Assembly (NCBI GenBank): GCA_910586305.1
Contig: CAJUGS010000009.1
Location: 24,455-88,454, forward strand
Source of the DNA: an uncultured Duncaniella sp.
GTDB lineage: Bacteria; Bacteroidota; Bacteroidia; Bacteroidales; Muribaculaceae
Reading direction: 5' to 3'
DNA: 64,000 bases
The stretch's first letter is position 1. Every line of letters begins with the position of its first letter. Positions 25,501 to 33,922 of this stretch are shown piece by piece. The notes beneath the pieces are model-generated. The model ran no database searches, was not told where the DNA came from, and saw only the letters and a program-made list of their open reading frames with translations. The position numbers were made by a program, and so were the translations under genes.

Positions 25501-26394
25501 GCTGACGGATTTATAAACAATATGTGTGCTGTTTACGGTGACGATGATGAATGGGGCAGTCCTGAACCTGCTTTGTTCGGCACGGCGATATCTGGCACTA
25601 AGGTAACGGTGCAGCCACGCCAGAGCAACACATGGGGGCCGTTGTCGCTTGATCATGTCTACGAATTTACCGGTGCGCTATCCTTGGCGGTTGACAGGAT
25701 TGACGGAGAGGAGCCGGAAGCTGTGATGGCAGACTATCGCAACCGCTACATTCCTCGTGTGCAGGATACCAAAGAGGCGGTAGCCGTGGAGACACGTGCC
25801 ACAGTGCTCAATCCTGTCTTCATCTCCGAGAGAATGAAAGGCGATGCTTCTACTGCACAGATGTTCGGGGAGATTTTTCGAAATATATTCGGCTGGACTG
25901 TTACGAGGCCGTCTGCGTTAACCGAGGGTGTTTACGATGATCTGTATGATGTCTATGTGGCCGATTGTCATTCGCTCGGAATCAAGGACTATTTTGACCG
26001 TGTAAACCCTGTTGCGCTGCAGGAGATGACGGCGACAATGCTTGAGAGCGCCAGAAAGGGATATTGGAAGGCTTCCGGTGAACAGCTTAGGAATGTTGCC
26101 GGATTGAATGCCGAACTGACCGCTCGGCATGGTGCGCCGTGCACTGAGTTTGTCTGCGGAAACCGCAAGCTACAGGAATTCACTGCCTCCCTCCTTGACG
26201 ATGGACAGTCTGTGAGATACCTTGCGGCAATGGCTTCAACTATCAATACGGACATTGAAGGTGAAAGGCACGGTAATTTTGCACCCGATATATTTATACC
26301 CGTCTCTGGCGGTGGCAGATGGTGGATGGCGGTGCTTATATTGCTATCCTTAGTGGCGATTATAGGGGTTGTTGTCTATAGGAGAAAAAAATAA
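22519..26394 (+). CDS. Membrane-anchored CobN/HmuS-like tetrapyrrole chelatase
   Basis: 1291 residues of the CobN/BchH superfamily. The core motif HFGTHGNLEFTPGK (His540 and His544) is followed by PHFYFYTTANVGES and ARRRSHAVLVSHLTPP, as in CobN. Unlike cytoplasmic CobN it has an N-terminal membrane helix (about 8-28) and a C-terminal helix (about 1264-1286) followed by RRKK, so the large body should lie in the periplasm. The same design is found in HmuS, the CobN-like protein of Bacteroidota haem-uptake operons. The ATPase partners that drive CobN in the aerobic pathway are absent. It may insert or remove metal in corrinoids or related rings outside the cytoplasm. Family certain, reaction unknown. 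Confidence 0.85.
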   Translation: MSRRNVGIAICLLVLALAGGYVVWSVWFAPTRVLVVNALPAQESELRLAVDGNSEISLTAVATEDAGGFSDYDAVLLYGRGLYVDSVMRLELDEAAKKGVIVHTNTLRRSSVKIVHNLDSIRQNTIDTYLRNQCRANNFNLFRYIRTIANPRRVCRTVPSPPVRLPDGMLYYVDEGVYFSHPGEFEDYLRAKGVYRYGAAKIALVSGVTFPVEGARGHIDTLMARLTDAGYNVYPFSASGRERERLLREIKPDAVVYLPMGRLGSDSIVNALYDEDTPLFAPFPVTVGREEWLDAGKSLGAGTITSRIVLPEIDGAMASVCISTQNPDGEGRVLPTPESERVDAFMKQMNGFMRLRTKLNSDKRVAVAYFKSPGKDALLASGMEVVPSLYNFLKRLRDEGYDLTGLPQTLEEFRRDIMKYGAVMGDYAPQAQQRFMDECSPLWIDRHTYEKWAREMLLPEKYDEVTARYGNAPGTLLARNDSIAVACLRYGNIFLFPQPRAAIGDDDFRIVHGADVAPPHSHIAPYLYVSKGFMADLLIHFGTHGNLEFTPGKDVALSGADWADVLTGHIPHFYFYTTANVGESVIARRRSHAVLVSHLTPPYVESGMRCEYASLIERLHKAMADSSDNTVELKREIVALGLHSDLRLDSLLTAPYTAEELSKIDLFVEELANEKVTGAFYVMGMPYSSRDLLTTLQAICADGVAYSRACRDFEKGIISEHDSKDYGYVAHHYLDDARQSIADLVAGNYRNADGMDEVEECLHNLLASTGAEIDAMVGAMSGRPVRPAPGGDPVLNPNVLPTGRNMFSVNPEITPGKKAWSDGVSLAEATLRDYKNRHGEYPQKVSYTFWAGEFISTEGATIAQALRMMGVEPVRDSQGRVMGLRLTPSEELGRPRVNIIVQVSGQLRDIASSRLKMLTEAVRMASEARDNIYPNYVAVGTTEQEKALLLDGNTLERAKALSVMRVFGPVNSGYSTGMLYYTENSGEWEDKSELADGFINNMCAVYGDDDEWGSPEPALFGTAISGTKVTVQPRQSNTWGPLSLDHVYEFTGALSLAVDRIDGEEPEAVMADYRNRYIPRVQDTKEAVAVETRATVLNPVFISERMKGDASTAQMFGEIFRNIFGWTVTRPSALTEGVYDDLYDVYVADCHSLGIKDYFDRVNPVALQEMTATMLESARKGYWKASGEQLRNVAGLNAELTARHGAPCTEFVCGNRKLQEFTASLLDDGQSVRYLAAMASTINTDIEGERHGNFAPDIFIPVSGGGRWWMAVLILLSLVAIIGVVVYRRKK

Positions 26395-26398
26395 TTAG

Positions 26399-26407
26399 TA
26401 ACTTTGC
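26399..26407 (+). promoter_or_regulatory. Possible internal -7 element before btuF
   Basis: TAACTTTGC fits TAnnTTTG; a TTG lies 24 bases upstream rather than about 20. The btuF ATG is only seven bases further on, so a transcript from here would be nearly leaderless. Confidence 0.3.
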
Positions 26408-26413
26408 AAAAAT

Positions 26414-27562
26414 ATGAAACTACTGAAGAATCTTATAGCCATGACGGTGCTCCTTTGGGGATTCGCTTCGTGCGGTAGCGGAGGCGGAGAGCGCCGTAAG
26501 TCTGAGGGTGGCGACACCCTTGCACTGTCGGAGATGGCACCGAAATATGCCAGGGGATTCAAGGTGATGCCCGGTGAAAAAGGGGTGACACTTTTGGAAA
26601 TATCTGACCCGGAAGGCTCCGAGAGCCATAAATTCAACATAGCCCTTGTGGATCGTTCTGTTCCAGGTGCGCGTGTGCCTGCCGGATACACGCGTGTTGA
26701 TGTTCCTGTTGAAAAGGTTGTGTGTATGACTTCATTGCAACTCAGCAATTTCATTAAACTCGGACTCACGGAGAAAGTGGCCGGAGTGACTTCCACACGC
26801 CATCTCCACAACGAGCATATGCGTCGGCAGCTTGCCGACGGCACCACTGGAAAGATAGGTATCGAGGGTAACTTTGATCCCGAGGTTGTGATTGCTCTGC
26901 GTCCCGACTTGATATTGATATCGCCCTTCAAACGTGGAGGATATGAAGCTTTGAAAGGCGTGGATGCTCCTATGGTGCCACATCTCGGATATAAGGAACT
27001 CACTCCGCTCGGACAGGCCGAATGGATCAAAGTGGTGGGAATGCTCACAGGACATGACCGAGAGGCGGTCATGGTGTTTAATGATATCGAGAAAAGATAT
27101 AATGAGCTTAAAGATCTCACCGATTCTGTGGCCGAACGTCCGAGTGTGTTTACCGGAGAGATGAGGGGCGGCAATTGGTATGCCGTAGGCGGCCGTAGCT
27201 TCATGGCCCAGCTCATACGTGATGCGGGAGGTGACTACTTTCTTAAGGATAATGAAGAGAGTGGGGGTGTCACTCTTGACTACGAGACAGTCTATTCACA
27301 GGCTGCCAATGCCGACTTCTGGCGTATTGTCAATAGTTACGATGGTGCTTTTAACTACGATGTGCTTGCTGCGCGCGATGCCCGATACATGGACTTCGAT
27401 GCCTGGAAGAATCGTCGCGTGATCTATTGTAATATGCGCGAGGTGCCATTCTACGAGAGTATGCCGGTAGAGCCTGAAGTGGTTCTTGCCGATCTTATCA
27501 AAGTGTTTCATCCGGAGGCTCTTCCTGACCATAATCCGGTGTATTACCATCTGCTTAAATGA
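26414..27562 (+). CDS. btuF: ABC transporter substrate-binding lipoprotein, probable BtuF
   Basis: 382 residues with lipobox FASC (Cys20). The periplasmic-binding-protein type III fold is visible: VEKVVCMTSLQLSNFIKLGL, VIALRPDLILISPF, then a long backbone helix and a second lobe (SVFTGEMRGGNWYAVGGRSFMAQLIRDAGG). It should deliver corrinoid to BtuCD. It is the first of three genes joined by four-base ATGA overlaps. Haem or ferric chelate binding is an alternative for the family, but the riboswitch-controlled B12 context makes cobalamin likely. Confidence 0.87.
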   Translation: MKLLKNLIAMTVLLWGFASCGSGGGERRKSEGGDTLALSEMAPKYARGFKVMPGEKGVTLLEISDPEGSESHKFNIALVDRSVPGARVPAGYTRVDVPVEKVVCMTSLQLSNFIKLGLTEKVAGVTSTRHLHNEHMRRQLADGTTGKIGIEGNFDPEVVIALRPDLILISPFKRGGYEALKGVDAPMVPHLGYKELTPLGQAEWIKVVGMLTGHDREAVMVFNDIEKRYNELKDLTDSVAERPSVFTGEMRGGNWYAVGGRSFMAQLIRDAGGDYFLKDNEESGGVTLDYETVYSQAANADFWRIVNSYDGAFNYDVLAARDARYMDFDAWKNRRVIYCNMREVPFYESMPVEPEVVLADLIKVFHPEALPDHNPVYYHLLK

Positions 27563-28593
27563 GTCGGCGAGCCACAACCTTTTTCATGACAGCTCTTGGG
27601 GGATCCATTTTGCTCTTCCTTGTGCTGAATTTGCTGCTCGGCTCTGTGATGATTCCGGCATCCGACGTAGTGGAGATTCTGCTCGGAGGTGACGGAGACA
27701 ATCATATATGGCGCACCATAGTGCTGAAGTCGCGTCTGCCACAGGCTCTTACAGCTATAGTGGCCGGTGCGGGGCTGTCGGTGAGCGGCCTGCTAATGCA
27801 GACGGTGTTCCGCAATCCTTTGGCCGGTCCGTCGGTGCTCGGCATAAGCTCGGGCGCGAGTCTTGGAGTTGCCTTTGTTGTGCTCCTTTCCGGAAGTATC
27901 GGCGGGGTTGCTCTGAGTCGTCTCGGCATGATGGGGGAAGTGACTGTCACTCTTGCGGCCATAGTGGGATCTATGCTTGTCATGTCGCTCATAGCCTATG
28001 TGGCCCAGAAGGTGAGAGGCAATGTGACTCTGCTCATCATGGGTGTCATGATTGGTTACATAGCCAATGCTGTGATTGGTGTGCTGAAATTCTTCAGCGC
28101 CGAGGAGGATATAAGGGCCTATGTGATATGGGGACTTGGAAGTTTTGCACGTGTATCAGGTGGCCAGACGACGGTGTTCATTGTAATAATGTTGTGTCTG
28201 TTGCCATTGTCATTTCTTCTTGTCAAGACTCTCAACCTTCTATTGCTTGGCGATTCCTATGCCTCTAATCTCGGACTTGATATCCGCAGGGCACGGCTCA
28301 CGGTGATTTCATGTGCCGGAGTGCTTGTGGCCGTAGTGACAGCCTATTGCGGTCCCATAGTTTTTCTCGGCCTCGCTGTGCCACACTTGTGTAGGGGTAT
28401 ATTCCGTACATCCAATCACGCTGTACTTCTTCCCGCCTCGCTGCTTGCCGGAGCCTCGCTTGCGCTTGTGTGCAGTCTCATCGCACGTCTTCCCGGTTTT
28501 GAAGGAGCTCTTCCGGTCAACTCTGTCACCGCCCTTGTGGGCGCGCCTGTGGTTATGTGGGTATTGTTTAACAAACGGAAAGCCGCAATATGA
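27559..28593 (+). CDS. btuC: ABC transporter permease BtuC (FecCD family)
   Basis: 344 residues, about ten membrane helices. Family signatures include RLPQALTAIVAGAGLSVSGL, MQTVFRNPLAGPSVLGISSGA and, near the end, CGPIVFLGLAVPHLCRG. It forms the inner-membrane channel for vitamin B12 with the BtuD ATPase. The start overlaps the btuF stop by four bases and the stop overlaps btuD likewise. Confidence 0.92.
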   Translation: MSRRATTFFMTALGGSILLFLVLNLLLGSVMIPASDVVEILLGGDGDNHIWRTIVLKSRLPQALTAIVAGAGLSVSGLLMQTVFRNPLAGPSVLGISSGASLGVAFVVLLSGSIGGVALSRLGMMGEVTVTLAAIVGSMLVMSLIAYVAQKVRGNVTLLIMGVMIGYIANAVIGVLKFFSAEEDIRAYVIWGLGSFARVSGGQTTVFIVIMLCLLPLSFLLVKTLNLLLLGDSYASNLGLDIRRARLTVISCAGVLVAVVTAYCGPIVFLGLAVPHLCRGIFRTSNHAVLLPASLLAGASLALVCSLIARLPGFEGALPVNSVTALVGAPVVMWVLFNKRKAAI

Positions 28594-29585
28594 GTGATTT
28601 GAAGGAAACTATCAGAGTCGAAAGACTCACCACAGGATACCGAGGGCGTAAGGGTGTGGCGACTGTAGTGACAGGCGAGCTCACCGCGTCACTCCATGGT
28701 GGCGAACTCACCTGCCTGCTCGGTCCCAACGGAGCTGGCAAGTCGACTCTTCTACGTACTCTGTCGGGCTTTCTTCCTCCCATCGGAGGAGAAATATATA
28801 TAGAAGGCAACAAGCTTGGCAACTACACTTCTGCCCGGCTGGCCCGACTCATAGGTGTGGTGCTCACTGAGCGTCTTCATCTCAACAACATGACTGTGGC
28901 TGAGCTTGTCGGACTCGGACGCAGCCCTTACACAGGATTCTGGGGACGTCTTACCACTGAGGATGAAGAAATCGTGGAGCGTTCGATGGAGCTGGTCCGA
29001 ATCACAGGTATGCGTCAAAGAATGGTCTCAACCCTCAGCGACGGTGAAAGACAGAAAGTGATGATAGCCAAGGCTCTTGCCCAGGAAACACCGGTTATTT
29101 TTCTTGATGAGCCAACTGCTTTCCTCGACTATCCAAGCAAGGTGGAGATAATGCAGTTGCTTCTTGACCTTGCACGCAGAGAGGGAAAAACAGTGTTTCT
29201 TTCCACTCACGATCTGGAGTTGTCTCTTCAGATTGCCGACCGTATATGGCTTGTAGACAAGGAGAAGGGTGTGGTGACCGGCACTCCTGAAGATCTGTCT
29301 CTGTCTGGCGATATGGGACGTTTTTTTGAGCGTGACGGCGTGGTCTTCGATCTCTCGGCTGGAATGTTCAGAATCGACAGTCGGCCCGGTAGGCAGATTG
29401 TCCTTACAGGCAGAGGTGTAAGACACGCTATGGCAGCTAAGGCGCTGGCTCGGTGTGGAGTGCGAGCTGTCGGACAGGAATTGTCGGATACTGTCGACGG
29501 GCGTGTTGACGTGACCGACGATGCATTTATTTATAACGGACATAGTGTCCATTCTATTGAAGAATTGCTAACTCTCATAAAGTGA
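28590..29585 (+). CDS. btuD: ABC transporter ATP-binding protein BtuD with C-terminal extension
   Basis: 331 residues. Walker A GPNGAGKS at 45-52, signature LSDGERQKV, Walker B VIFLDEP, D-loop and the switch His in LSTHDLE are all present. After the ATPase core (about residue 255) there is an extension of roughly 75 residues (VLTGRGVRHAMAAKALARCG) longer than in enteric BtuD, possibly a regulatory domain. TGA overlaps the GTG start of the next gene. Confidence 0.92.
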   Translation: MSDLKETIRVERLTTGYRGRKGVATVVTGELTASLHGGELTCLLGPNGAGKSTLLRTLSGFLPPIGGEIYIEGNKLGNYTSARLARLIGVVLTERLHLNNMTVAELVGLGRSPYTGFWGRLTTEDEEIVERSMELVRITGMRQRMVSTLSDGERQKVMIAKALAQETPVIFLDEPTAFLDYPSKVEIMQLLLDLARREGKTVFLSTHDLELSLQIADRIWLVDKEKGVVTGTPEDLSLSGDMGRFFERDGVVFDLSAGMFRIDSRPGRQIVLTGRGVRHAMAAKALARCGVRAVGQELSDTVDGRVDVTDDAFIYNGHSVHSIEELLTLIK

Positions 29586-30985
29586 AAAAGATAACAGTCA
29601 TAGGCATAGGCCCGGGCTCACGAGGTGACATGACCGAGGCAGCCATAGGCGCGCTCCGTAAGTGTGACGCTGTTGTGGGTTACAACGTATATCTACCGTT
29701 TGTCAGAGACTTGCTACGTCCCGATGTGATTGAGGCCGGTAGTGGAATGAAGCAGGAGAAAGCGCGTGTGGAGAAGGCATTCGAACTTGCCATGGAGGAC
29801 AAGAATGTTTGTGTTGTCTCGTCGGGCGACGCAGGTATTTACGGAATGGCTCCCCTTGTGCTTGAAATGCAGCGAAACATCGGTGCTGATATCGAGGTAG
29901 AGATTCTCCCCGGCATAAGTGCGTTTCAGAAGGCTGCATCATTGCTCGGTGCTCCGGTCGGACACGATTTCTGTGTCATATCTCTCAGCGATCTGATGAC
30001 TCCGTGGCAGGTGATAGAGCGTCGTATCAAGGCGGCAGCAGAGGCTGATTTCGTTACAGCTGTCTACAATCCTCGCAGTGTCGGCCGATACTGGCAGCTC
30101 CATCGCCTGAAGGAATTGTTTCTTGAATCACGTTCTCCCTCTACTCCGGTTGGATATGTGCGCCAGGCCGGTAGAGACGGTGAGCAGAGAGTTTTGACTA
30201 CTCTTGAGAAATTCGATCCATGCGATGTGGATATGTTCACCGTTGTTATAATCGGCAACTCCATGTCCTATGAGTGGAACGAGCTGTTCATCACTCCCCG
30301 TGGTTATTACAGAGGGGAAGATTCGGATGGGGCTGTAGGCAAAGGCCAGGCTATAATGATGGAAAGCTTCCGCACCATTGAACGCGAGCTTTCAAACCAG
30401 AATATATCTATTGATCGCAAGTGGGCGCTTCTTCATGCCATCCACACCACTGCTGATTTTGATATGGAAAATATTCTCACCGTGGATGACGATGCTCTCG
30501 GAAAGATATATGATTCTCTCACATCCGGTGGTGTCAGAACCATAGTGACTGATGTCACTATGGCAGCCTCCGGCATACGTAAGGGTGCGCTTGCAAGGCT
30601 TGGGATAGAGGTGAAATGTTATCTCAACGAACCTGGTATTGCTGAGTATGCTGCTGCTCACGGCATCACCCGTACACAGGCAGCCATCCGCCGGGCTGTG
30701 GATGAACATCCCGATGCTTTGTTTGTCTTTGGTAATGCTCCCACTGCTCTGATGGAGCTGTGTACGCTCATAAGAAAGCACAAGGCCTGTCCATGTGGAA
30801 TTGTCGCTGCTCCGGTGGGTTTTGTTCATGTATGTGAAAGTAAGCATATGGTCAAGCCGTTTGTCGAAATTCCCAAAATCATTGTGGAGGGACGCAAGGG
30901 AGGTAGCAATCTTGCGGCGACGCTTACGAATGCCATACTTTGCCGCCCGGATGCTGAACTTCTTAGACCAGGAAGAGATGTCTGA
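29582..30985 (+). CDS. cobJ-cbiC: Fusion: precorrin-3B C17-methyltransferase (CobJ/CbiH) and precorrin-8X methylmutase (CbiC/CobH)
   Basis: 467 residues, started by GTG at 29582 that overlaps the btuD stop (GTGA). Residues 1-240 are a SAM-dependent methyltransferase (VIGIGPGSRGDMT, SSGDAGIYGMA, ILPGISAFQKAAS, AVYNPRS) that also contracts the ring. After a short linker, residues 255-467 are CbiC (SFRTIERE, the catalytic-type HTTADFD with His, VTDVTMAASGI, APVGFVHV). The two steps are not consecutive in the pathway, so the fusion is for dosage or channelling of other kinds. Overlaps cbiET by eight bases. Confidence 0.92.
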   Translation: MKKITVIGIGPGSRGDMTEAAIGALRKCDAVVGYNVYLPFVRDLLRPDVIEAGSGMKQEKARVEKAFELAMEDKNVCVVSSGDAGIYGMAPLVLEMQRNIGADIEVEILPGISAFQKAASLLGAPVGHDFCVISLSDLMTPWQVIERRIKAAAEADFVTAVYNPRSVGRYWQLHRLKELFLESRSPSTPVGYVRQAGRDGEQRVLTTLEKFDPCDVDMFTVVIIGNSMSYEWNELFITPRGYYRGEDSDGAVGKGQAIMMESFRTIERELSNQNISIDRKWALLHAIHTTADFDMENILTVDDDALGKIYDSLTSGGVRTIVTDVTMAASGIRKGALARLGIEVKCYLNEPGIAEYAAAHGITRTQAAIRRAVDEHPDALFVFGNAPTALMELCTLIRKHKACPCGIVAAPVGFVHVCESKHMVKPFVEIPKIIVEGRKGGSNLAATLTNAILCRPDAELLRPGRDV

Positions 30986-32162
30986 ACCGAAATTTCACAT
31001 AATAGGTATATCCGACAGCAGAATCCCTTCTCTTTCCTCAGAGGCCGAGGATGTTGTGAGGAATGGACGTTTCTTCTCTGGAGGGAAGAGACATCGCGAG
31101 CTCATAAAGTCGCATCTGCCGGAAGGAAGCGAGTGGATAGATGTCACCGTGCCACTTGCACGTGTGTTTGATCTTTATCGCGACAAAGAGGAGATTGTAG
31201 TGTTTGCCTCCGGCGACCCTCTGTTCTTCGGATATGCCGCTACCTTGAAGAGGGAGTTCCCAGAGTCTGACATTAAAGTCTATCCTGCTTTTAATTCTTT
31301 GCAGATGTTGGCCCATAGGATGCTGCTTCCTTATCAGGATATGGTGAATGTGTCGCTCACAGGCAGACCTTGGAGTAATCTTGACCCGGTCTTGATAGGA
31401 GGAGCCCCTCTGATAGGAATACTTACCGACAGACATAAGACCCCTGCAGAGATAGCCCGTAGGCTTATAGAGTATAATTTTGACTATGAAATGACTGTGG
31501 GCGAAAATCTTGGCAATGAAGATAAGGAGCGTGTCACCACTCTGGCCTTGTCCGAGGCAGCTTGTCGGGAATGGGACAATCCTAATTGTGTGATTCTGCG
31601 CCTGCAACATAAAGCCCGTCAGCCGTTCGGACTGCCCGAGTCTGACTTCTACCACCTTGACGGAAGGGAAAAGATGATTACCAAAATGCCTGTCAGACTG
31701 TTGACACTTGCGATGCTCGAACTTGATGGCCGTAGCTCGCTTTGGGATGTGGGCTTTTGCACTGGGTCGGTATCCATCGAGGCTCGTCGACACTACCCGT
31801 CGATAAATATCACATCGTTTGAGATACGCGAGGAGGGCCGAGAACTGATGACCAGGAATTCACGTAAATTCAGTGCTCCTTCTATTACGGCTGTGACAGG
31901 AGATTTTCTTGAACTCGATCTGACCGGATATCCGGCACCCGATGCGGTTTTTATAGGCGGACATGGAGGTCGGATAGATGAGATGCTCCAGAGGGTGTTC
32001 GACCTGTTGCTCCCAGGCGGCGTAGTGGTATTTAACTCCGTTTCAGCTTCGAGTTGCGAGGCCTTCCGCAACAGTGTGGAACGTCTTGGCCATAAAATTA
32101 CAGAAACACACACTCTCACAATAGATACCCACAATCCAATCACCATAATGCAAGCTCGATGA
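30978..32162 (+). CDS. cbiET: Fused precorrin-6/7 methyltransferase and decarboxylase (CbiE-CbiT, CobL)
   Basis: About 394 residues from the ATG at 30978 (preceded by GGAAGAG); an open frame continues further upstream inside the previous gene but has no matching sequence. The N-terminal CbiE part (HIIGISDS, FASGDPLFFGYA, PAFNSLQMLAHR) methylates C5; the C-terminal CbiT part (from about 205: LDGRSSLWDVGFCTGSVSIE, FIGGHGGRIDEML) methylates C15 and decarboxylates the acetate at C12. In CbiT the SAM site usually reads DVGCGTG; here it is DVGFCTG, a small deviation. Four-base overlap with the next gene. Confidence 0.92.
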   Translation: MSEPKFHIIGISDSRIPSLSSEAEDVVRNGRFFSGGKRHRELIKSHLPEGSEWIDVTVPLARVFDLYRDKEEIVVFASGDPLFFGYAATLKREFPESDIKVYPAFNSLQMLAHRMLLPYQDMVNVSLTGRPWSNLDPVLIGGAPLIGILTDRHKTPAEIARRLIEYNFDYEMTVGENLGNEDKERVTTLALSEAACREWDNPNCVILRLQHKARQPFGLPESDFYHLDGREKMITKMPVRLLTLAMLELDGRSSLWDVGFCTGSVSIEARRHYPSINITSFEIREEGRELMTRNSRKFSAPSITAVTGDFLELDLTGYPAPDAVFIGGHGGRIDEMLQRVFDLLLPGGVVVFNSVSASSCEAFRNSVERLGHKITETHTLTIDTHNPITIMQAR

Positions 32163-33922
32163 AAACACTCATACTCAATGTCACAGCTGCCGGAGGCAGC
32201 ATAGCTTCGGCTATAGCAGCCGAACTGGCCCATTCAGATGTAGTAATGCTCAAGGAATGGAATAGAATTCTTCCTGAAGGATGCACTGAGGTAGTATTTG
32301 TTGGCGCACTCGGTATCTGTGTGCGTGCGCTGGGTCATCTTGTGAAGGACAAGTATACCGATCCTGCTGTTGTGTGTGTGGATTCTACCGGAAAGTACGC
32401 TATTTCCGTACTATCGGGCCATGTCGGTGGGGCTAACGAGCTCACCCGTCGGGTGGCAGCAATAGTGGGTGCGACTCCTGTCATAACAACCCAGAGTGAC
32501 AATGAAGGATTGTGGGCACTCGATACTCTCGCCAAAGAATATGGCTGGATTGCCGATGCTTCCAGGGTTGAGATGAACAAGGCGATATATCGTTTTGTAA
32601 ATGGTGAGAAAACAGCTCTGATTCTTGATGTCAAAGACCGTGGAACTTCCTGCCTCTCGCGGACTATGCCACCTAATGTCATATTGGTGAATGGAATTGA
32701 TGCTGTTCCGTCCGACACAAGTCTGATTATTGCCGTGACACCATACATATACGGAAAAACCGACATTCCTGTGCTTTATTTCCGGCCCAGGGTGCTGGAA
32801 CTGGGTGTCGGATGTAAGAAGGGACGCAGTCCGGAGGGTGTGTATGAACAGATATCCTCTGCGCTTGTCACTAATGGCATCAGTCCGCTGTCGGTAAGAA
32901 ATATTGCTACCATAGAGCTTAAGAAAGATGAGCCTCTGATGGCTTCTCTTGCCAGTGAGTTTGGAGCGGATGGTGTAAAAGTCTACTCTGCTGACAAACT
33001 TAAAGACATTGAAGTGCCCAATCCCTCCGAGAAGGTTCGTGAAGTGACCGGAGTGTGGGGAGTGGCTGAAAGTGCAGCCATGGCGGCGGCTTCGGCATCG
33101 GTACTTATTCTCGAAAAACAGAAGTGTGAGGATTTCACGTTTGCAGTTGCCATGGATCGTGACTGTCGCCCAGGAGGACATATAGAAATTGTTGGAGCCG
33201 GTCCTGGCGACCCTGAGCTCGTATCGGTGAGAGGCAAGAGATTCCTGTCGGAAGCCGACTTGATTCTCTATGCCGGAAGTCTTGTACCGAGGGAACTTAC
33301 ATTTTATGCCAAGGAGGGATGCGTCGTAAGAAGTTCGGCCTCGATGACTCTCGAAGAACAGTTTGAGTTGATGAAGAAGTTCTATGACAGAGGCCTTCTT
33401 GTTGTCAGGCTTCATACAGGCGATCCGTGTATATACGGTGCTATTCAAGAGCAGATGGCGTGTTTCGACCGTCACGGTATGTCCTATCATATAACTCCGG
33501 GAATATCCTCGTTTCAAGCTGCTGCAGCAGCACTGCGTTCACAGTTTACAATTCCGGAGAAGGTTCAGACAATTATTCTCACCCGTGGAGAAGGGCGTAC
33601 ACCGATGCCTGAAAAAGAAAAGCTCTGCAAGCTTGCACAGTCGCAGTCCACAATGTGTATATATCTGAGTGCCGGTGTTGTTGACGATGTACAGGCTCAG
33701 CTTCTGCAGGCCTATTCCCCAGAGACTCCTGTGGCTGCTTGCTACAAACTCACATGGAAGGACGAGCGTATCTACCGCGGTAAGCTTAAGGACCTTGCAA
33801 AAATAGTGCATGACAACAATCTCACACTCACCACGCTTCTGGTTGTGGGTGATGCCATAGACAACCGTGATGGTCTCTCGAAACTCTATGGAGCGGATTT
33901 CAAGCATCTTTTCAGACCATGA
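32159..33922 (+). CDS. cbiG-cobM: Fusion: cobalt-precorrin-5A hydrolase (CbiG) and precorrin-4 C11-methyltransferase (CbiF/CobM)
   Basis: 587 residues. The first 340 are CbiG: VFVGALGICVRAL, LSGHVGGANELTRRVA with the conserved GGAN, and the C-terminal CbiG domain (LGVGCKKG). Residues 345-587 are CbiF (EIVGAGPGDPELVSVRG, LHTGDPCIYGA, ITPGISSFQAAAAAL). CbiF makes the substrate that CbiG opens (loss of the C20 acetaldehyde unit), so this fusion joins consecutive steps. CbiG is specific to the anaerobic, early-cobalt route. Confidence 0.93.
   Translation: MKTLILNVTAAGGSIASAIAAELAHSDVVMLKEWNRILPEGCTEVVFVGALGICVRALGHLVKDKYTDPAVVCVDSTGKYAISVLSGHVGGANELTRRVAAIVGATPVITTQSDNEGLWALDTLAKEYGWIADASRVEMNKAIYRFVNGEKTALILDVKDRGTSCLSRTMPPNVILVNGIDAVPSDTSLIIAVTPYIYGKTDIPVLYFRPRVLELGVGCKKGRSPEGVYEQISSALVTNGISPLSVRNIATIELKKDEPLMASLASEFGADGVKVYSADKLKDIEVPNPSEKVREVTGVWGVAESAAMAAASASVLILEKQKCEDFTFAVAMDRDCRPGGHIEIVGAGPGDPELVSVRGKRFLSEADLILYAGSLVPRELTFYAKEGCVVRSSASMTLEEQFELMKKFYDRGLLVVRLHTGDPCIYGAIQEQMACFDRHGMSYHITPGISSFQAAAAALRSQFTIPEKVQTIILTRGEGRTPMPEKEKLCKLAQSQSTMCIYLSAGVVDDVQAQLLQAYSPETPVAACYKLTWKDERIYRGKLKDLAKIVHDNNLTLTTLLVVGDAIDNRDGLSKLYGADFKHLFRP

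Noticed and set aside
22519..26394. CobN as evidence for the aerobic (late-cobalt) B12 pathway
   Set aside because: CbiG, CbiD and CbiK mark the early-cobalt route, no chelatase ATPase subunits are present, and the protein is membrane-anchored; the cobS and cobT here are loop-assembly genes.
26395..27216. 273-codon open frame on the minus strand
   Set aside because: Opposite btuF; Ser/Pro/Arg-rich with no recognisable fold.
32411..33517. 368-codon open frame on the minus strand
   Set aside because: Lies opposite cbiG-cobM, whose motifs are unmistakable; the antisense product is Arg/His/Ser-rich and matches nothing.
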